Positions 10,437-22,279 of a stretch of DNA of 64,000 bases are shown in pieces. Location of the stretch: contig OZ024830.1 of assembly GCA_964016985.1 (NCBI GenBank), forward strand, positions 13,088,295 through 13,152,294, given 5' to 3'. The translations under genes were made by a program, and so were the position numbers. This DNA is from Anodontia alba (Eukaryota; Mollusca; Bivalvia; Lucinida; Lucinidae). Each line of letters opens with the position of its first letter. The stretch's first letter is position 1. The notes beneath the pieces were generated by a model that saw only the letters and a program-made list of their open reading frames with translations, was not told where the DNA came from and searched no databases.

Positions 10437-12526
10437 AAAAAAAAGGAAAAAAAATTCTGATGAAATCCAGTCCTTTGCAGACAGAAAGGACATGAAAAAG
10501 TTCTTTGATGCACTCAAGACAGTATATGGTCCCCAGAGCTCAGGAACCACCCCACTCCTTAGTGCAGATGGAACTAGTCTTCTGACTGATAAAGAAGCTA
10601 TCTTGAAAAGATGGGCTGAACACTTTGATGGTGTCCTTAATTGGCCATCATCAATCAATGATGAAGCTATCAACAGACTACCACAGGTGGAATGTAATCC
10701 GCTGCTTGATGAGCTCCCAACCATCTCTGAAACAGTGACAGCAATAAAACTCCTATCATCTGGCAAGGCTCCAGGATCAGATGCAATACCTGCAGAGATC
10801 TACAAAGCAGGAGGTCCTCCAGTTGCAGACATAAAAAGGGGAGTTATGTCACATTATGTGGAGAAAAGAAGCCATCCCTCAAGAATTCAAGGATGCAACA
10901 ATTATCCACCTATTCAAAAGGAAAGGGAATCCTCAAGTCTGTGACAATCATTGAGGCATCTCTTTATTGTCAATTGCTGGAAAGATTCTTGCTAGGGTCC
11001 TACTGAACTGATTGAATGAACACCTGGAATGGTCAGGGCTTCTACCATAAAGCCAGTGTGGATTCGGGAAAAACAGAGGAACAATAGACATGATCTTCAC
11101 AGCACGACAGCTTCAAGAAAAATGCCAGGAACAGAATGTGGACCTCAACATGACCTTTGTTGACCTTACCAAAGCATTTGACACAGTCAATCATGAGGGA
11201 CTTTGGAAAATTATGGCAAAGTTTGGTTGTCCTGCCAAATTCATAGCAATGGTGCGGCAGTTCCATGATGGTATGCTTGCAAGGGTCCAAAATGATGGCG
11301 AGTTTTCTGATCCCTTTCCTGTGACAAATGGAGTTAAGCAAGGCTGTGTACTAGCTTCAACACTGTTCAGCATGATGTTTTCTGCTATGCTTACAGATGC
11401 TTTCCAGGATGGTGACAATGGTATAACTTTTAGGTATCGCTTTGATGGGAAACTTTTCAACCTAAGAAGGTTGCAAGCTAAATCTAAGGTGTAGGTGCCA
11501 GAGGAGTTCCTCTTTGCTGATGACATGGCAAAGGGTGCTCCAACAGAAGAGAAAATGCAAAAAGGTGTGGATCAAGTATCTGATTCATGTGACAGCTATG
11601 ATCTCACAATCAGCATAAAAAAAACTGAGGTAGTATATCAGCCAGCACCTGGAAAGCCTTACAAGGAGCCTACAGTCACAGTGAAAGGTCAATGACTGCA
11701 AGTGGTAGACAAGTTCACCTACCTTGGAAGCACATTGTCTAGAGTTGTGCACATTGATGATGAAGTCAATGCTAGAATTGCCGAAGCTAGTGCAGCATTT
11801 GGCCGGCTACATGGAAGTATTTGGAACTGAAGTGGAATCAGACTTGACACAAAGCTGAAAGTATATAGATTGGTAGTGCTGCCAACACTATTATACGCAT
11901 GTGAAACTTGGACAGTTTACCAACCGCATGCCAAAAGACTGAACCACTTCCATACAAGCTGTCTTTGAAAACTTCTAAAAATCAAGTGGCAAGACAGGAT
12001 TCCAGACACAGAAGTCCTGAAAAGGGCAGGGATGCAGAGTATACATACTCTTCTGAAATTGGCACAGTTAAGATGGACAGGCCATGTTACCAGAATGCCT
12101 GATGAACATTTGCCAAAGAAAATCCTCTATGGAGAACTTCAAGTAGGAAAACGCTCCCATGGTGGTCAGAAGAAGCGATACAAGGACACCCTCAAAGCCT
12201 CCCTTAAAGACTTCAACATACCAACTGAGTCATAGGAACAGATTGCACAAGCTTGTACAAAGTGGCGAGACCTCATAAAAAGGGGAGCTGGTGAATACGA
12301 AGCAAAAAGAATCAGCGAAGCCAAGCAGAAACGTGCACAGTGGAAAACCAGAGCTAAGGCATCACCAACAGAGCTTTCTTCCTCAGACCTCACTTGTTCT
12401 ATCTGCAACAGGCAGTTTAGAGCTAAGATTGGTCTCATCAGCCATCTTAGAACACACAAATAATAACACATCACACAGTTGATTAGGATTGGTCATTGTC
12501 AGTAATGACAGACGAACAAGAAGATA
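10437..12526 (+). mobile_element. Second non-LTR retrotransposon (RTE-like), 5'-truncated, with 9 bp duplication
   Basis: The insertion is flanked by GGTATGCTA at 10428-10436 and 12527-12535. It starts within the linker ahead of RT and runs to a short 3' UTR ending near GACGAACAAGAAGATA, without a long A tail. Only the RT and C-terminal part of the LINE survives, so this is a typical 5'-truncated copy. It has landed in the GGTATGCTACTTACC tandem repeat field. Confidence 0.88.
10450..12463 (+). pseudogene. Reverse transcriptase plus C-terminal C2H2 finger of RTE-like LINE, multiply frameshifted
   Basis: In order I see DALKTVYGPQSSGTTPLL, KRWAEHFDGVLN, SGKAPGSDAIPAEIYKAGG, then a frameshift near 10840. 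Next come TFVDLTKAFDTVNHEGLW (first catalytic Asp, 11155-11208), GVKQGCVLASTLFSMMFSAM, and EFLFADDMAKGAPTEEK (FADD active site, about 11499-11548). The thumb carries KFTYLGSTLSR and [14 protein letters not shown]. The tail has KLAQLRWTGHVTRMPDE and a terminal finger DLTCSICNRQFRAKIGLISH (CX2CX12HX4H, about 12388-12462). In-frame stops near 11491, 11692 and 11828 show it is not functional. The finger probably binds nucleic acid during target-primed reverse transcription. Confidence 0.88.
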
Positions 12527-13024
12527 GGTATGCTACTTACCCAGACATAAACTTTTCCCTTTGTCCTAGAGATACCCCTGGGTCCTATTGTGGGGTGGGG
12601 CTAGGGGTCAGAATGTATAAAATGGGTACATTTTATCCTAGGAAGTTGATTTGGTGTGCTACTTAGGTTTTAACTTAGGTGCATTCTATGCTAGGAAGTT
12701 GAAATTCTGTATGCTACTTACCCAGACCTAACCTTTTACTTTGTTCTTTAGTGGCCTCTGGGCTCTACCCTTGGGTAGGGCTAAGGGTCAAAATAGATAA
12801 CAGGTCAGATTTTAATTGACATTTACATTTGCATTTCTCATGAAGGTCATGTCTTGGGTACCTTTTATAGTAGGAAGTTGAAATTTGGTATGCTACTTAT
12901 CCGGACACACCTTTAACCCTGTGCTAGAGTTGCCTCTGGGTCATGCCCAGGGGTGGAGCTAGGGGTCAAAAGGGCAGGCTAATATGTGAACTTTGAACAT
13001 ATCTAGTATGTTTCTATTGGAGGA
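12527..13024 (+). repeat. Tandem-repeat field, middle portion
   Basis: This portion has two to three diverged copies of a unit with GGTATGCTACTTACCCAGAC, GGGGCTAGGGGTCA and ACCTTTTATNNTAGGAAGTTG. It is the continuation of 10088-10436 across the LINE insertion. Confidence 0.7.
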
Positions 13025-13312
13025 GGGGTGCGGGTTGTGGCGAAGGTGTTGTGTATTTTAATCAGGGTCAACTATCTGATATTGACTTACAGCTGGGCAA
13101 GGCCTGCTATCCTTGTAGCAAGTAAGGGTAGAGTAGGAATGTTTTTATTTCTTTTGTTTCTTCATAAATTTTCCTCTTTTATTCCCTGTTTCTCTCTTTT
13201 ATCACCTCTACTATCTCTTTTCTTTTCTCTCTTTCTCTGGGAGACAACACAAAATGACCCACAAAGGTTGACAATTCATTAAGCCACAACACAATCAAAT
13301 TCTCTTGGCCCT
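13025..13312 (+). mobile_element. SINE-like element (family C), plus strand
   Basis: It shares GCGAAGGTGTTGTGTATTTTA, AGCTGGGCAAGGCCTGCTATC, a long C/T-rich body, and TCTCTGGGAGACAACAC with the minus-strand copy at 9258-9502. Boundaries are approximate because no clean duplication was found. The ORF at 13028-13282 is an accident of the pyrimidine-rich body. Confidence 0.55.
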
Positions 13313-13496
13313 GTTTTTAGTACCTTTTATGCTAGGAAGTTGAAATTTGGCATGCTAAATCTTCAACCCAGTGCTAGAATTTTTCCTCAGTCATGCCCCA
13401 GGGGTAAAGCTAGGGTCCAAAGGACAGGTTAATTTGTGTACTTGGGACACATGTCAAGTATGTTAAGTTAATTTAAAAGTTTATCTCAGCAACCTG
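13313..13496 (+). repeat. Tandem-repeat field, right portion
   Basis: This is one more diverged unit (ACCTTTTATGCTAGGAAGTTG, CAGTGCTAGAATTTTTCCTC). It ends at the mariner insertion. Confidence 0.6.
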
Positions 13497-14837
13497 CGAG
13501 GGTTGTGCAAAAAGTTCTGTCACTAATAGGCTTCCTTGGTTTTATCCCAGGTATATTTTAAAATGCTTCACTGCACTTGAATGGTGTGTTAAATAGCTAA
13601 CGATACCCGTTTATGTCATGCAAATTGATTTCCAACTGACCGAGTTATTTTAAATTGAAATAGATGCAGTCATATACACTGACCAATTTACTTGTTACAT
13701 TGGAAAATGGACCAGAAGACCGAAATTCGTAGCTATATTAAATGCCGCATTAGGCTTAATATAGATTCAAAGCAGATATTTAATAAATTGTTTGGTATAT
13801 ATGGACCTCAGACCATTTCAATGTGCACAGTTTTTAGGTGGGTTAAAGCTTTTAAAGCTGGAAAATTTTCTGTTGAAGATGATACCCGTCCTGGAAAACC
13901 TTAAACCTCTGTTACCAAGGCTAACATTGCTGCTGTAAAGATTGTGGTCAAACAGGATGCGTGATTGTCTGTCAAAGATATAGCCAGTTGTACTGGCATA
14001 TCAGAAGGCAGTGTGCAAACAATTCTGAAAAAGTGTTTGGACCTGAGAAAGGTTTGCCCTAGGTGGGTACCTCATTTGCTCACTGAGGAGCAAAAGACAC
14101 AATGCCTAAAATGTGCCCGCAAACTTTTGAAAGCATACAAAGGCTGTAATAGCTGGGTTATTTCTAACTTTCTAACAGGTTATGAAAGCTGGGTGCACAT
14201 GTTTGAGCCACAAAGAAGGGCTGATAATAAGCTATGGAAGCGAAAAGATAAAAAATGCCCATGTATTGCCAAGAGAACCATACATTCGAAAAAAGATGAT
14301 GTATGCAATTTTCTTTAATTCAAGTGGGCCAGTTGTTCAAGTGCCTTGTCCATCTGGTCATACAGTCACTGGCCAATTCTACAAGAATTCTGTACTGAAG
14401 AAAGTGAAAAAGTTTTACAATAAGAAACAACCAAGCAAAGGATGGTCAGGAGTCCACCTTTTACATGACAACGCCTCCTCTCATAAGTGTGAGGTTGTTA
14501 AGTCTTTTTTGGCTTCTGAAAAGGTGAAAGTTTTAAACCATTCACCTTATTCACCTGACCTGAGTCCCTGTGACTTCTTTTTATTTCCAAGGCTTAAGAA
14601 AATGCTTTCTGGAAATAAGTATACGTCTAGAAGTTCTCTTGGCAGAGCTATTTATCAGTGTCTCCAACAGATACCAAAAGAAGACTATTTATCTGCTTTT
14701 CGCGACTGGGTAAAAAGGTTACAAAAATGTGTTTCAGTAAAGGGGGAAACTTTTAAGGATTGTAATAAAAATATGTTTGATAAAACGTAGCACCGAAGTA
14801 ATCCGAACCCATGACAAAACTTTTTGCAGGACCCTCC
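13497..14837 (+). mobile_element. Full-length mariner transposon with both terminal inverted repeats
   Basis: The left end is GAGGGTTGTGCAAAAAGTTC (from about 13498). The right end, read inverted, is GAGGGTCCTGCAAAAAGTTT (to about 14837), followed by TA at 14838-14839; the left TA appears mutated to TG. The length, about 1.34 kb, is normal for mariner. The single transposase gene inside is broken by stops and a frameshift. Confidence 0.88.
13707..14790 (+). pseudogene. Mariner transposase (DD34D), inactivated
   Basis: The ORF begins at the ATG at 13707 (MDQKTEIRSYIKCRIRLN). It carries the N-terminal helix-turn-helix (TVFRWVKAFKAGKFSVEDD), then in-frame stops at about 13902 and 13962. The second half holds SVKDIASCTGISEGSVQTIL, the WVPHLLTEEQK linker motif, and a frameshift near 14300. 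The catalytic domain shows TGYESWVHMFEPQ, where the first catalytic Asp is replaced by Tyr (codon at 14181). The second and third are intact: LLHDNASSHK and YSPDLSPCDFFLFP, with 34 residues between the Asp residues. Mariner transposases cut and paste the element at TA sites; this copy is dead. Confidence 0.9.
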
Positions 14838-14839
14838 TA

Positions 14840-15235
14840 TTTCAAAGTAACAGTCTACCTGATAATAGCAAAGCTATTTTGGTAAATGTTTTGTTTCTGG
14901 CTCACTCAGGCAGTTTATATTCAATCAAGCTGAAACTTGATTTATTGTTAGACCATGATGTGGAGCAGCATATATTGTCTTAAGGTTACAGTTCACAAAA
15001 TATTAGTAGTAATGCCGCTTTGAAAATTTCATTTGCTAACTCCTCTGATAGATTACATTAGATCAAGCTGAAACATTGTAAAAAGTTACATCATGATGTG
15101 GAGCAGCACAAACCATTTCGAGATAACAGTCCACCATATATTTCCTCCTACAGTTTACATCCTATCTAGCGGAAAGGTGATGTGAAGCAGCACATTTTGT
15201 TTTGAGGTTACAGTCCCCCAAATACTGAGTTATGT
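14840..15235 (+). repeat. Degenerate tandem repeat, about 3 copies
   Basis: GATCAAGCTGAAAC..., CATGATGTGGAGCAGCA and GAGGTTACAGTCC recur about every 120-150 bp, at roughly 14925, 15060 and 15165. It is probably the right part of the repeat field into which the mariner inserted. Confidence 0.5.
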
Positions 15236-15540
15236 CTATCTGTCCATCCCTATAAACTTTTCTTTTCGGACTAACAGCTCCTATACTCTGTCAGTATAGG
15301 TGCTGTATCTGATTACATGTTACGAGCGTATGATGCACCTGTTGCAGAGCTCTAGTTCTACCTCCACTAAGTCTTACGCAAATTTTAAGAAAGTTAAACT
15401 GCTTGTATCCCACACAATACACTTAAAGTATAATTCACGGAATGCTCTGATTCGCTCGTACTAAATATATATACCCACAAAATTGTTTTAATGTAGAGGA
15501 CATCAGACAAAGTTCAGAGTATCTAAGGGACCCTTATCTT
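15236..15540. other. No gene or clear repeat seen
   Basis: This is short unique-looking sequence between two repeat elements, without a convincing reading frame. Confidence 0.4.
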
Positions 15541-17760
15541 ATTAGCTCACCTGGAGCTATGCTCCAGGTCAGCTTATGCCATGGCCTGTTGTCCCTTCTC
15601 GGTCCGTCCGTTGTCTGTTGTTAGTTTTCCAGATTTTCGACATCTCCTCCAGAACCATAAGTTGGATTGAGCTGAAACCTGGAGATTCAGAAATGCTAAA
15701 ATTGTTTCGATCCAATATCCAAGATGGCCGCCATGGCAGCCATCTTGAAATTCTTCAAACAGTATCTCCTCTCAAACCGCAAGTTGGATTGAGTCGAAAC
15801 TTGATGAGAGGCATCACAGTGACACAGAGATTCAGAATTGATAAAATTGTTCCATTCTGATATCAAAGATGGCTGCCACAGTAGCCATCTTGAAATTCTT
15901 TAAATGACAGCTCCCAAACCATAAGTCAGATTGAGCCGACTCTTGATGGGAGGCATTGGAGTAACACAGAGATTCAGAATTGCTAAAATCTTTCCATTCT
16001 GGTTTCCAAAATGGCCACCATGGCAACCATCTTGAAATTCTTCAAAAGACATCTCCTCCCAAAGTGTAAATCGGATTGAGCTGAAACGATGGGAGTCATC
16101 GGAGCACCATAGAGATTCAGAATTGCTGAAATAGTTCAGTTCCAATATCCAAGATGGTCCCCATGGTGACCACCTTAAAATTCTTCAAACAACATCTCCC
16201 AAAGTGTAAGTTGGATTGAGCTGAAACTTGATGGGAAGCATCATAGAGAAGACTTAGAGATTCAGAATTGCTAAAATTGTTCTGTTCGGCTATCCAAGAT
16301 GGCGGCTTGGGCAGCCATATTGGAAGTCTTGAAATCACATCTGCTCCCAAATCCTGTCAGATTGAGCCCAAACTTGGTGGATGGCATGGAGGTTTAAAAT
16401 TGCTATGATCATTCCATTCCAATATCTAAGATGGCCCCTGTGTTGGCCATCTTAAATCTTCAAATGACATCTCCCAAACTATAAATCGGATTGAGCTGAA
16501 ACTTGATGGGAGGCATGGGAGCAACATAGAGATTCAGAATGGCTAAAATCATTCCATTCCCATATCCACCACAGTGGCCATCTTGAAAATCTTCAAACCA
16601 GGTCTGCTCCTGAATGGTATTTCGGATTGATCCTAAACTTGTGAGAGGCATTGGGGTGACTTGGAGATTTATATTTAAATTTGTTCCATTCCAATATCTA
16701 AGATGGCCACCATGGTGGCCATTTTGAAATCTTGAAACAACATCTGCTCCTGAACGGTAAGTCAGATTGAGCTGAAACTTAGTGGGAAGCACAAGGAGAT
16801 TCAGAACTGCTAAATTTGTTCCAGTCTGACATCTAAGATGGTTGTCAGTTTCTGGCGAAAGAATGTGCACAATATTGGTTAACCACTTAGAGGACTAAGC
16901 CTGCCCAGTAAACGTGTGGTTAGGTAAACTGACCACGCTCGACATGACCCCATTGGGTTGACTGGGCCGTAAAACCTCAACACAAACAAACAAACATCTA
17001 AGATGGCCCTCAAGGTGGGAGGCATTGGGGCAAGATGGAGATTCAGAATTGCTAAACCATTTTGTTACGATATCCAGAATGGCTGCCACTGCAGCCATCT
17101 TGAAGATCTTCAGTTGTCAGCTTATGCCCTGGTCTGTTTACCATGGTACACCCCTCATCAGTATGTCCGTCAGCAACTTTTCACATTTTTGAATCATATC
17201 CATGGCGGCCATCTTGAAAATCTTCAGTTGTTGTCTGCTCCCGAACCATAAGTCTGATGGAGTGGAAATTTGGTGGAAGGCATTGGGGCAGCATGGAGAT
17301 TTAGAATTGCTAAAATGATTCTGTTCTGATATCCAAGATGGCCACCATGGCAGCCATCTTGAAAGTCTTCAGATCACATCTGCTCCCGAATGGTAAGTCT
17401 GCTTGAGCTTAAACTTGATGGGAGGCATTGGGGTGTTATGGAAATTCAGAATAGCTAAAATCATTCTGTTCCAATATTCAAAATGGCCCCGCCATGGCGG
17501 CCATCTTGAAATTCTTCAAACCACATCTCCTCCCAAACCATTAGTCAGATTGAGCTGAAACTTGATGGAAGACATCAGGGTGACATGGAGATTCAGAATT
17601 CAGTTCCAATACTTAAGATGGCGGCCATGGTGGCAGTCTTAAACCCTTCAAACAACATCAGATTCTGGATTGCTAAAGGCAATCTGATCGGATAGCCAAG
17701 ATGGCCACCATAGCACTATGTAACATATCTTGATCAGCCTAATCCAGGTGAGCAATATCT
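15541..17760 (+). repeat. Tandem-repeat-cored element, ~145 bp unit, more than a dozen copies
   Basis: The element opens with TTAGCTCACCTGGAGC and closes with CCAGGTGAGCAATATCTGG...CCCACTTGGG, so its ends are inverted. The interior is a head-to-tail array whose unit reads TTGAGCTGAAACTTGATGGG, AGGCATTGGGGTGACATGG, AGATTCAGAATTGCTAAAAT, ATCCAAGATGGCCGCCATGG, CAGCCATCTTGAAATTCTTC. Several apparent ORFs on both strands (for example 15832-17098 minus) are translations of the array. A SINE is inserted at 16842-16993. Confidence 0.85.
16842..16993 (+). mobile_element. tRNA-derived SINE family B, 5'-truncated copy
   Basis: A 152 bp insertion is flanked by a 13 bp duplication, ACATCTAAGATGG, at 16829-16841 and 16994-17006. 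It contains GTCAGTTTCTGGCGAAAGAA, CCTGCCCAGTAAACGTGTGG, TTGGGTTGACTGGGCCGTAA and a (CAAA)n tail. The tRNA head, seen in the full copy at 55085-55394, is missing. Confidence 0.9.
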
Positions 17761-18600
17761 GGCCCACTTGGGATCATTTAGACGAGTGGTAGTTTTATAT
17801 ACTTATTTGATGGTTTTCTATGTGAATTCTGAAAAGGCAGAATTGCATCTGAGACAAATAGAAATCATCTAGATAATGGGCGCAGTGTGTTCAAGTGCTG
17901 CATTATGTTAACTGAAGTATTTCAGGAATACTCGTTATGCTGTGGGATGTTGTGCAGTATGGTCAGAGTTTTCCCAGGCTGCCCGAGTTGTGGCTTCAAG
18001 CAAGAATAGGGAGTGGATTGCGCAGTCTGATCAGGATCTCTTTCAAGCAGATGCAGGGTGTTGTCAATATAATGAGAACAGTGCAGGATTGGACTTGCAG
18101 ATGAATACAAAGTACAGCACCATAGGAAATCGCTGCGGTCAATAAATATCAGAAGCCTCAGACAGACCCATGTACATACAGGCATGATGCATCCACATAT
18201 ACAATTTTGTATTTGTAATCACATGCTCATGTGCACAAATTTGTAATTGAAGTGTTGATAAGTTTAGAGGTGAACATGTTAGAAGCCAAAATTTTTTTTG
18301 ATCTACAAGGTACATTTTTTTGTTTGAATGTTGTCTGCTGAATTAGTGTGTGAAAAATTGCTGTTAAATGTGTCCTCTGCTTCTAGTCTCTGTGAAGTGG
18401 TTCAGTAAGGCATTGTCCAACCCTGAGATTAGTTACCCTTGGTACATCTTGGCAGACCTTGGGTGTAACACAGATAGGGGTGAGACCAAAACATGGAAGT
18501 GATAAATTGACTTTTGGAGAATTATTTCTCTGTTTGACTTTGAATACAGGCAAATGAAGGTTTGTAATCATTTACATTACCTCCCCTAGCGAATAGCCTA
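17761..18600. other. No gene seen
   Basis: There is no recognisable coding or repeat structure. The overlapping ORFs at 17922-18185 and 17942-18145 lie on opposite strands of the same DNA, and neither has a motif. Confidence 0.4.
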
Positions 18601-18660
18601 GAACTAAAGGATAGGCCTTGTTTCTGAAGGTGCTATGAAATAGGCCTACCCCCTGAAAGC

Positions 18661-19970
18661 ATGCATATATGTGACCCGCAGGATATGGGTTAATATGAGT
18701 ATTCACAAAAAGCTTGGTCTGTGCTATGTTAAAGCTGACTTTAATAGTCTTTGGTTCTTTATATGCAAATCTTGGCTAAATCGGCTAAATTATGTCTCCC
18801 AAAGGGGAGTTGGGGGAGGGACATATTGTTTTTGGAATGGATCCCATTGGCCTCAGCATTGGCATAAACATTCTTGTAAGCTCTGTAACTTGAATACCCT
18901 TTGGAATATTTTGATGATACTAGGTAGAAATGTAGAACAGGACCAAAGGACATGTTGCGTACAAGAATGACAACCCTGCCTTTCTTACTTTTGGAGTTAT
19001 CACCCTTTGTTTTATTTGAAGAAGATTTTGTGACCCCTCTGTAACTCAAATACCCTTTGGAATATTTCAATGGTACTTGGCAGAAATGTAGAACAGGACC
19101 AGACAACATGTCGCATACAAGAATGACAACTCTGCCTGTCTTACTTTTGGCGTTATCTCCCTTTTTATATTTGACAGTGATAATCCATTGATTTCGTGTC
19201 TGCTATGTAAATCAAAGACCCTTTGGAATATTTTTATGATACTTGGTAGAAATGTAGAACAGGACCAGACAAAGTGTCACGTACAAGAATGACAACTCTG
19301 CCTATCTTTTGCAGTTATCTCCCTTTGTTATGTCTGACAGTGATTATCCATTGATTTCGAGTTGGCTCTGTAAGTCAAAGACCCTTTGGAATATATTTAT
19401 GATACTTGGTAGAAATGCAGAACAGGACCAGACAACGTGTTGTGTACAAGAATGATAACTCTGGCTTTCTTACTTTTGGAGTTGTCTCCCTTTGTTTTGT
19501 TTGAAATACATTTCTCGTCTGCTCTGTAACTGGAATACCCTTTAGAATATTTTGATGGTACATTGTAGAACTGTAGAATAGGATGACGGCGTGTTCCTTA
19601 CAAGAATGACAACTCTGCCTTCCTTACTTTTGCTGTTATCTCCCTTTGTTATATTTGACACTGATTATGCGCTAATGATTGATTTAGTGTCTGCTATGTA
19701 AGTTGAACACTCTTTGGAACATTTTGATGGTACTTAGTAGTAATGAAGAACAGGACCAGACAACATGTCACATACAAGAATGACAACTTCTGCTTTTTTT
19801 ACTTTTGGAGTTATCTCCCCTTCTTGTGTTAGAATTTGATCCCTTTCTCTGTTCTGTAACAGGAATACCCCACGAAATATTTTGATGATGCTTGGTACAA
19901 ATGAAGAACAGGACGAGATGGCGTGTTGCGTACAAGAATGACAACTCTGGCGGGATTGGGGGGACATTTG
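18661..19970 (+). repeat. Tandem array, unit ~145-175 bp, about 7 copies
   Basis: Direct copies carry CTGTAACTTGAATACCC, TTTGGAATATTTTGATG, GTAGAAATGTAGAACAGGAC, TACAAGAATGACAACTCTGC and GTTATCTCCCTTTGTT. They recur at roughly 18890, 19060, 19205, 19375, 19530, 19700 and 19860. No terminal repeats or genes were recognised. Confidence 0.8.
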
Positions 19971-20116
19971 TTGTTGTTTTTTTCTAAAAAAAGCTTATCT
20001 CGTTCCTAGATGCAAAGGGGGAATTGGAGAGGTCTAAATGATATCTCTCCTAAATGAGAACAACCATAGCTCACATTAAAATAATAACTACAGCTAATTT
20101 CACATCTGTTTTAGGT

Positions 20117-20182
20117 TTACCTCATCAAAACTAAAGTCAGTAGTCGTTTTAGGTTTACCTCATCAAAACTAAAGTCAGAAGT
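20117..20182 (+). repeat. Two-copy direct repeat (~37 bp)
   Basis: GTTTTAGGTTTACCTCATCA followed by AAACTAAAGTCAG occurs twice back to back. It lies just left of the TIR element at 20237. Confidence 0.7.
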
Positions 20183-20236
20183 TACAAGAATATCACAAAT
20201 TTTTGTCACGCCATCCGAGGAATGCAATAAATTATA

Positions 20237-21273
20237 CTTAGGCCATAATAAATTAATTGTCAGATTCTCATTACCGCCCCCCTCGATTTTTTACCCCCGC
20301 CTCGATTTTTTTTATTGACGCTTTTTCGTAAGTACAAGTACTGCTCCTATGTTCCCTTTTTTTTATCAAAAATCTTAAGGTTTGCCGATCAGCAAGTTCC
20401 TTTCCACTTAAATCTACATTAAATATGCAAATTTGCGCATATACGACAACAAATTACATACTTCCGGTGTAATTACCAACACAAAATTGTTCATTTAACT
20501 ACGATCAATATCCGCTATTGGTCGAGGTATACTGGATCCCTGTTGCAAATGTGCATCGTTATAACTTGCGTCTGGTCAGACAACCAGACGATTTCTACTT
20601 TCATTTTCGAATCCAGGTTAAAAAAAAAAAAAAAAACACTTTGAAAATAGTGTTTGTGATCGTGAAAATCATGGCCAATTAAACTGTAATAAACGACTGG
20701 TATTGATTTAAAGCCAGCGATACCCAAAATTTCAAACCCCGCAATGTATTTAATTCAGGGCCGATTGATAAAGCGGTGCCGTTTCCCAGACGGCAAGAAT
20801 CAAGGCAATTGCTGGGAGATAAAAAAAAATATATAGTGTTTGTGAACTGTGTCTGACAGGTAAAAACCATTTATACAAAAGAGAGAGCATTTGACAGGAA
20901 AGGAAAAATCACACAGAACAGAATAAATTGATGACTTTTTTTTTTTGTCCAAAAGTGTTCTCAGAGAAACTGAAAAAAGTGGGTATTTGATTATAGATAT
21001 ATTAACTTTCTTCAGCTCTACAGTTGCTCCTTCAAGACTATTCTGATTATTACACACACCATTTGTTTTTTCATAATACATTGGAATTATGAAAAAGTAT
21101 TCTTTATTCACCAAATACAGGTGGTTTGCAGAAATCAATATAATTTCAGCCACCGATCTCCAATTTCTGTGTAGTCCAGAAAAATAAAAAATAAAAAATA
21201 AAATTTCACCCCACGCCCCCATTTTGAAAACAAAATAAATGAGAATCTGACTATTAATTTATTATGGCCTTAG
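20237..21273. mobile_element. Non-autonomous DNA transposon with 36 bp terminal inverted repeats
   Basis: The left end (20237-20272) reads CTTAGGCCATAATAAATTAA, then TTGTCAGATTCTCATT. The right end (21238-21273) is its inverted match with about two mismatches. The interior is AT-rich with homopolymer runs and C-rich patches beside the termini. No transposase is recognised. The 140-residue minus-strand ORF (21222-20800) is rich in Phe/Ile/Tyr, has no motif, and is not called. The target-site duplication is unclear. Confidence 0.75.
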
Positions 21274-22270
21274 CAATATTAATGCAACTGTTTATTCAAA
21301 AGTGAAATTGTCAAGATTTTCCTATAAACTTTGATAAAGTGCTAAAATGGTAATTAACCTTTTAGAATATCTACATTAGTGCAGTGTGCCGAAAAGCGTG
21401 CAAGAGAATGGAAAACACCCTCTATATATGTAGGTGTTCCAATACTTGAAACATTTATATATTCTATTCAGTGCTATATCTAGTCCCAGGTTGTACTTGT
21501 AAACAACATGTATAATGTGCATTGTGGGTCAACAATTGAATCAGGTGTCCCAACCAAACTGTATATTGTCCATGCCCTTGAGCATAGACAATAGATAACA
21601 GGTCATTGATCTGTAATATTGCCAAAATAAGTTCATCAGTCCATACAGAGAATACCTAGAATGATGTAAACAAGTTCAAGGACAAGCGGCTTTCAGTACA
21701 TGGGGTGATGGCATGCAAATTAACATTTACCTTCCTCTGGGTAAATTCAGCAGACAGCTAGATTGATTATGATTATAGTTTTTCCCAGAAAATAGGCTGT
21801 GATATTTCATCCATCTAGGAAGACTGTTTGTATAAAAAAAACCCCAAAGCCTGTTTTCTTGGAAAAATAAGGAACTTTTTCAAAATGTGTGTGCTGAAAT
21901 TTTACCCAACATGATAAGAGTTGAAAAGTTAGATGAATAGTCGTTTCAGGGAGATGGTATATTACAATATGAGACCTATAAAAAAAAGAGAAAAAAAAAC
22001 AACGGTGATGGTCAGGAATTACAGGATCTCTATATTGAGGTGGGGACATATGTAGCTTGGCTGCTTCTACATCTATCGCTACAAAGAATCCCAACCAAAC
22101 ATCAACTTAACTGAGGTAAGTCTTCTTTTGAGTCATATTCAATCAGTCAGCTCTTAGGATCTTTGTATTTTTACCTTTTTGTTTTCAGATATAACCAAAT
22201 AGTGGTGAAAGATGCAAATTTATCAACATCTTAAATTGGGTTCAATAGATGAACTTATAACTGAAACAAG
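21274..22270. other. No gene seen
   Basis: There is no recognisable coding exon, RNA gene or repeat. AT-rich runs give short ORFs without motifs. Confidence 0.4.
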
Positions 22271-22279
22271 TACACTTGA

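Noticed and set aside
15832..17098. Series of minus-strand ORFs with similar peptides
   Set aside because: They are translations of the 145 bp tandem unit and overlap a SINE. There is no start or stop conservation or domain.
20800..21222. 140-residue minus-strand ORF inside the TIR element
   Set aside because: It has hydrophobic, low-complexity composition from AT-rich DNA, no motif and no good start context. It lies in a non-autonomous transposon.
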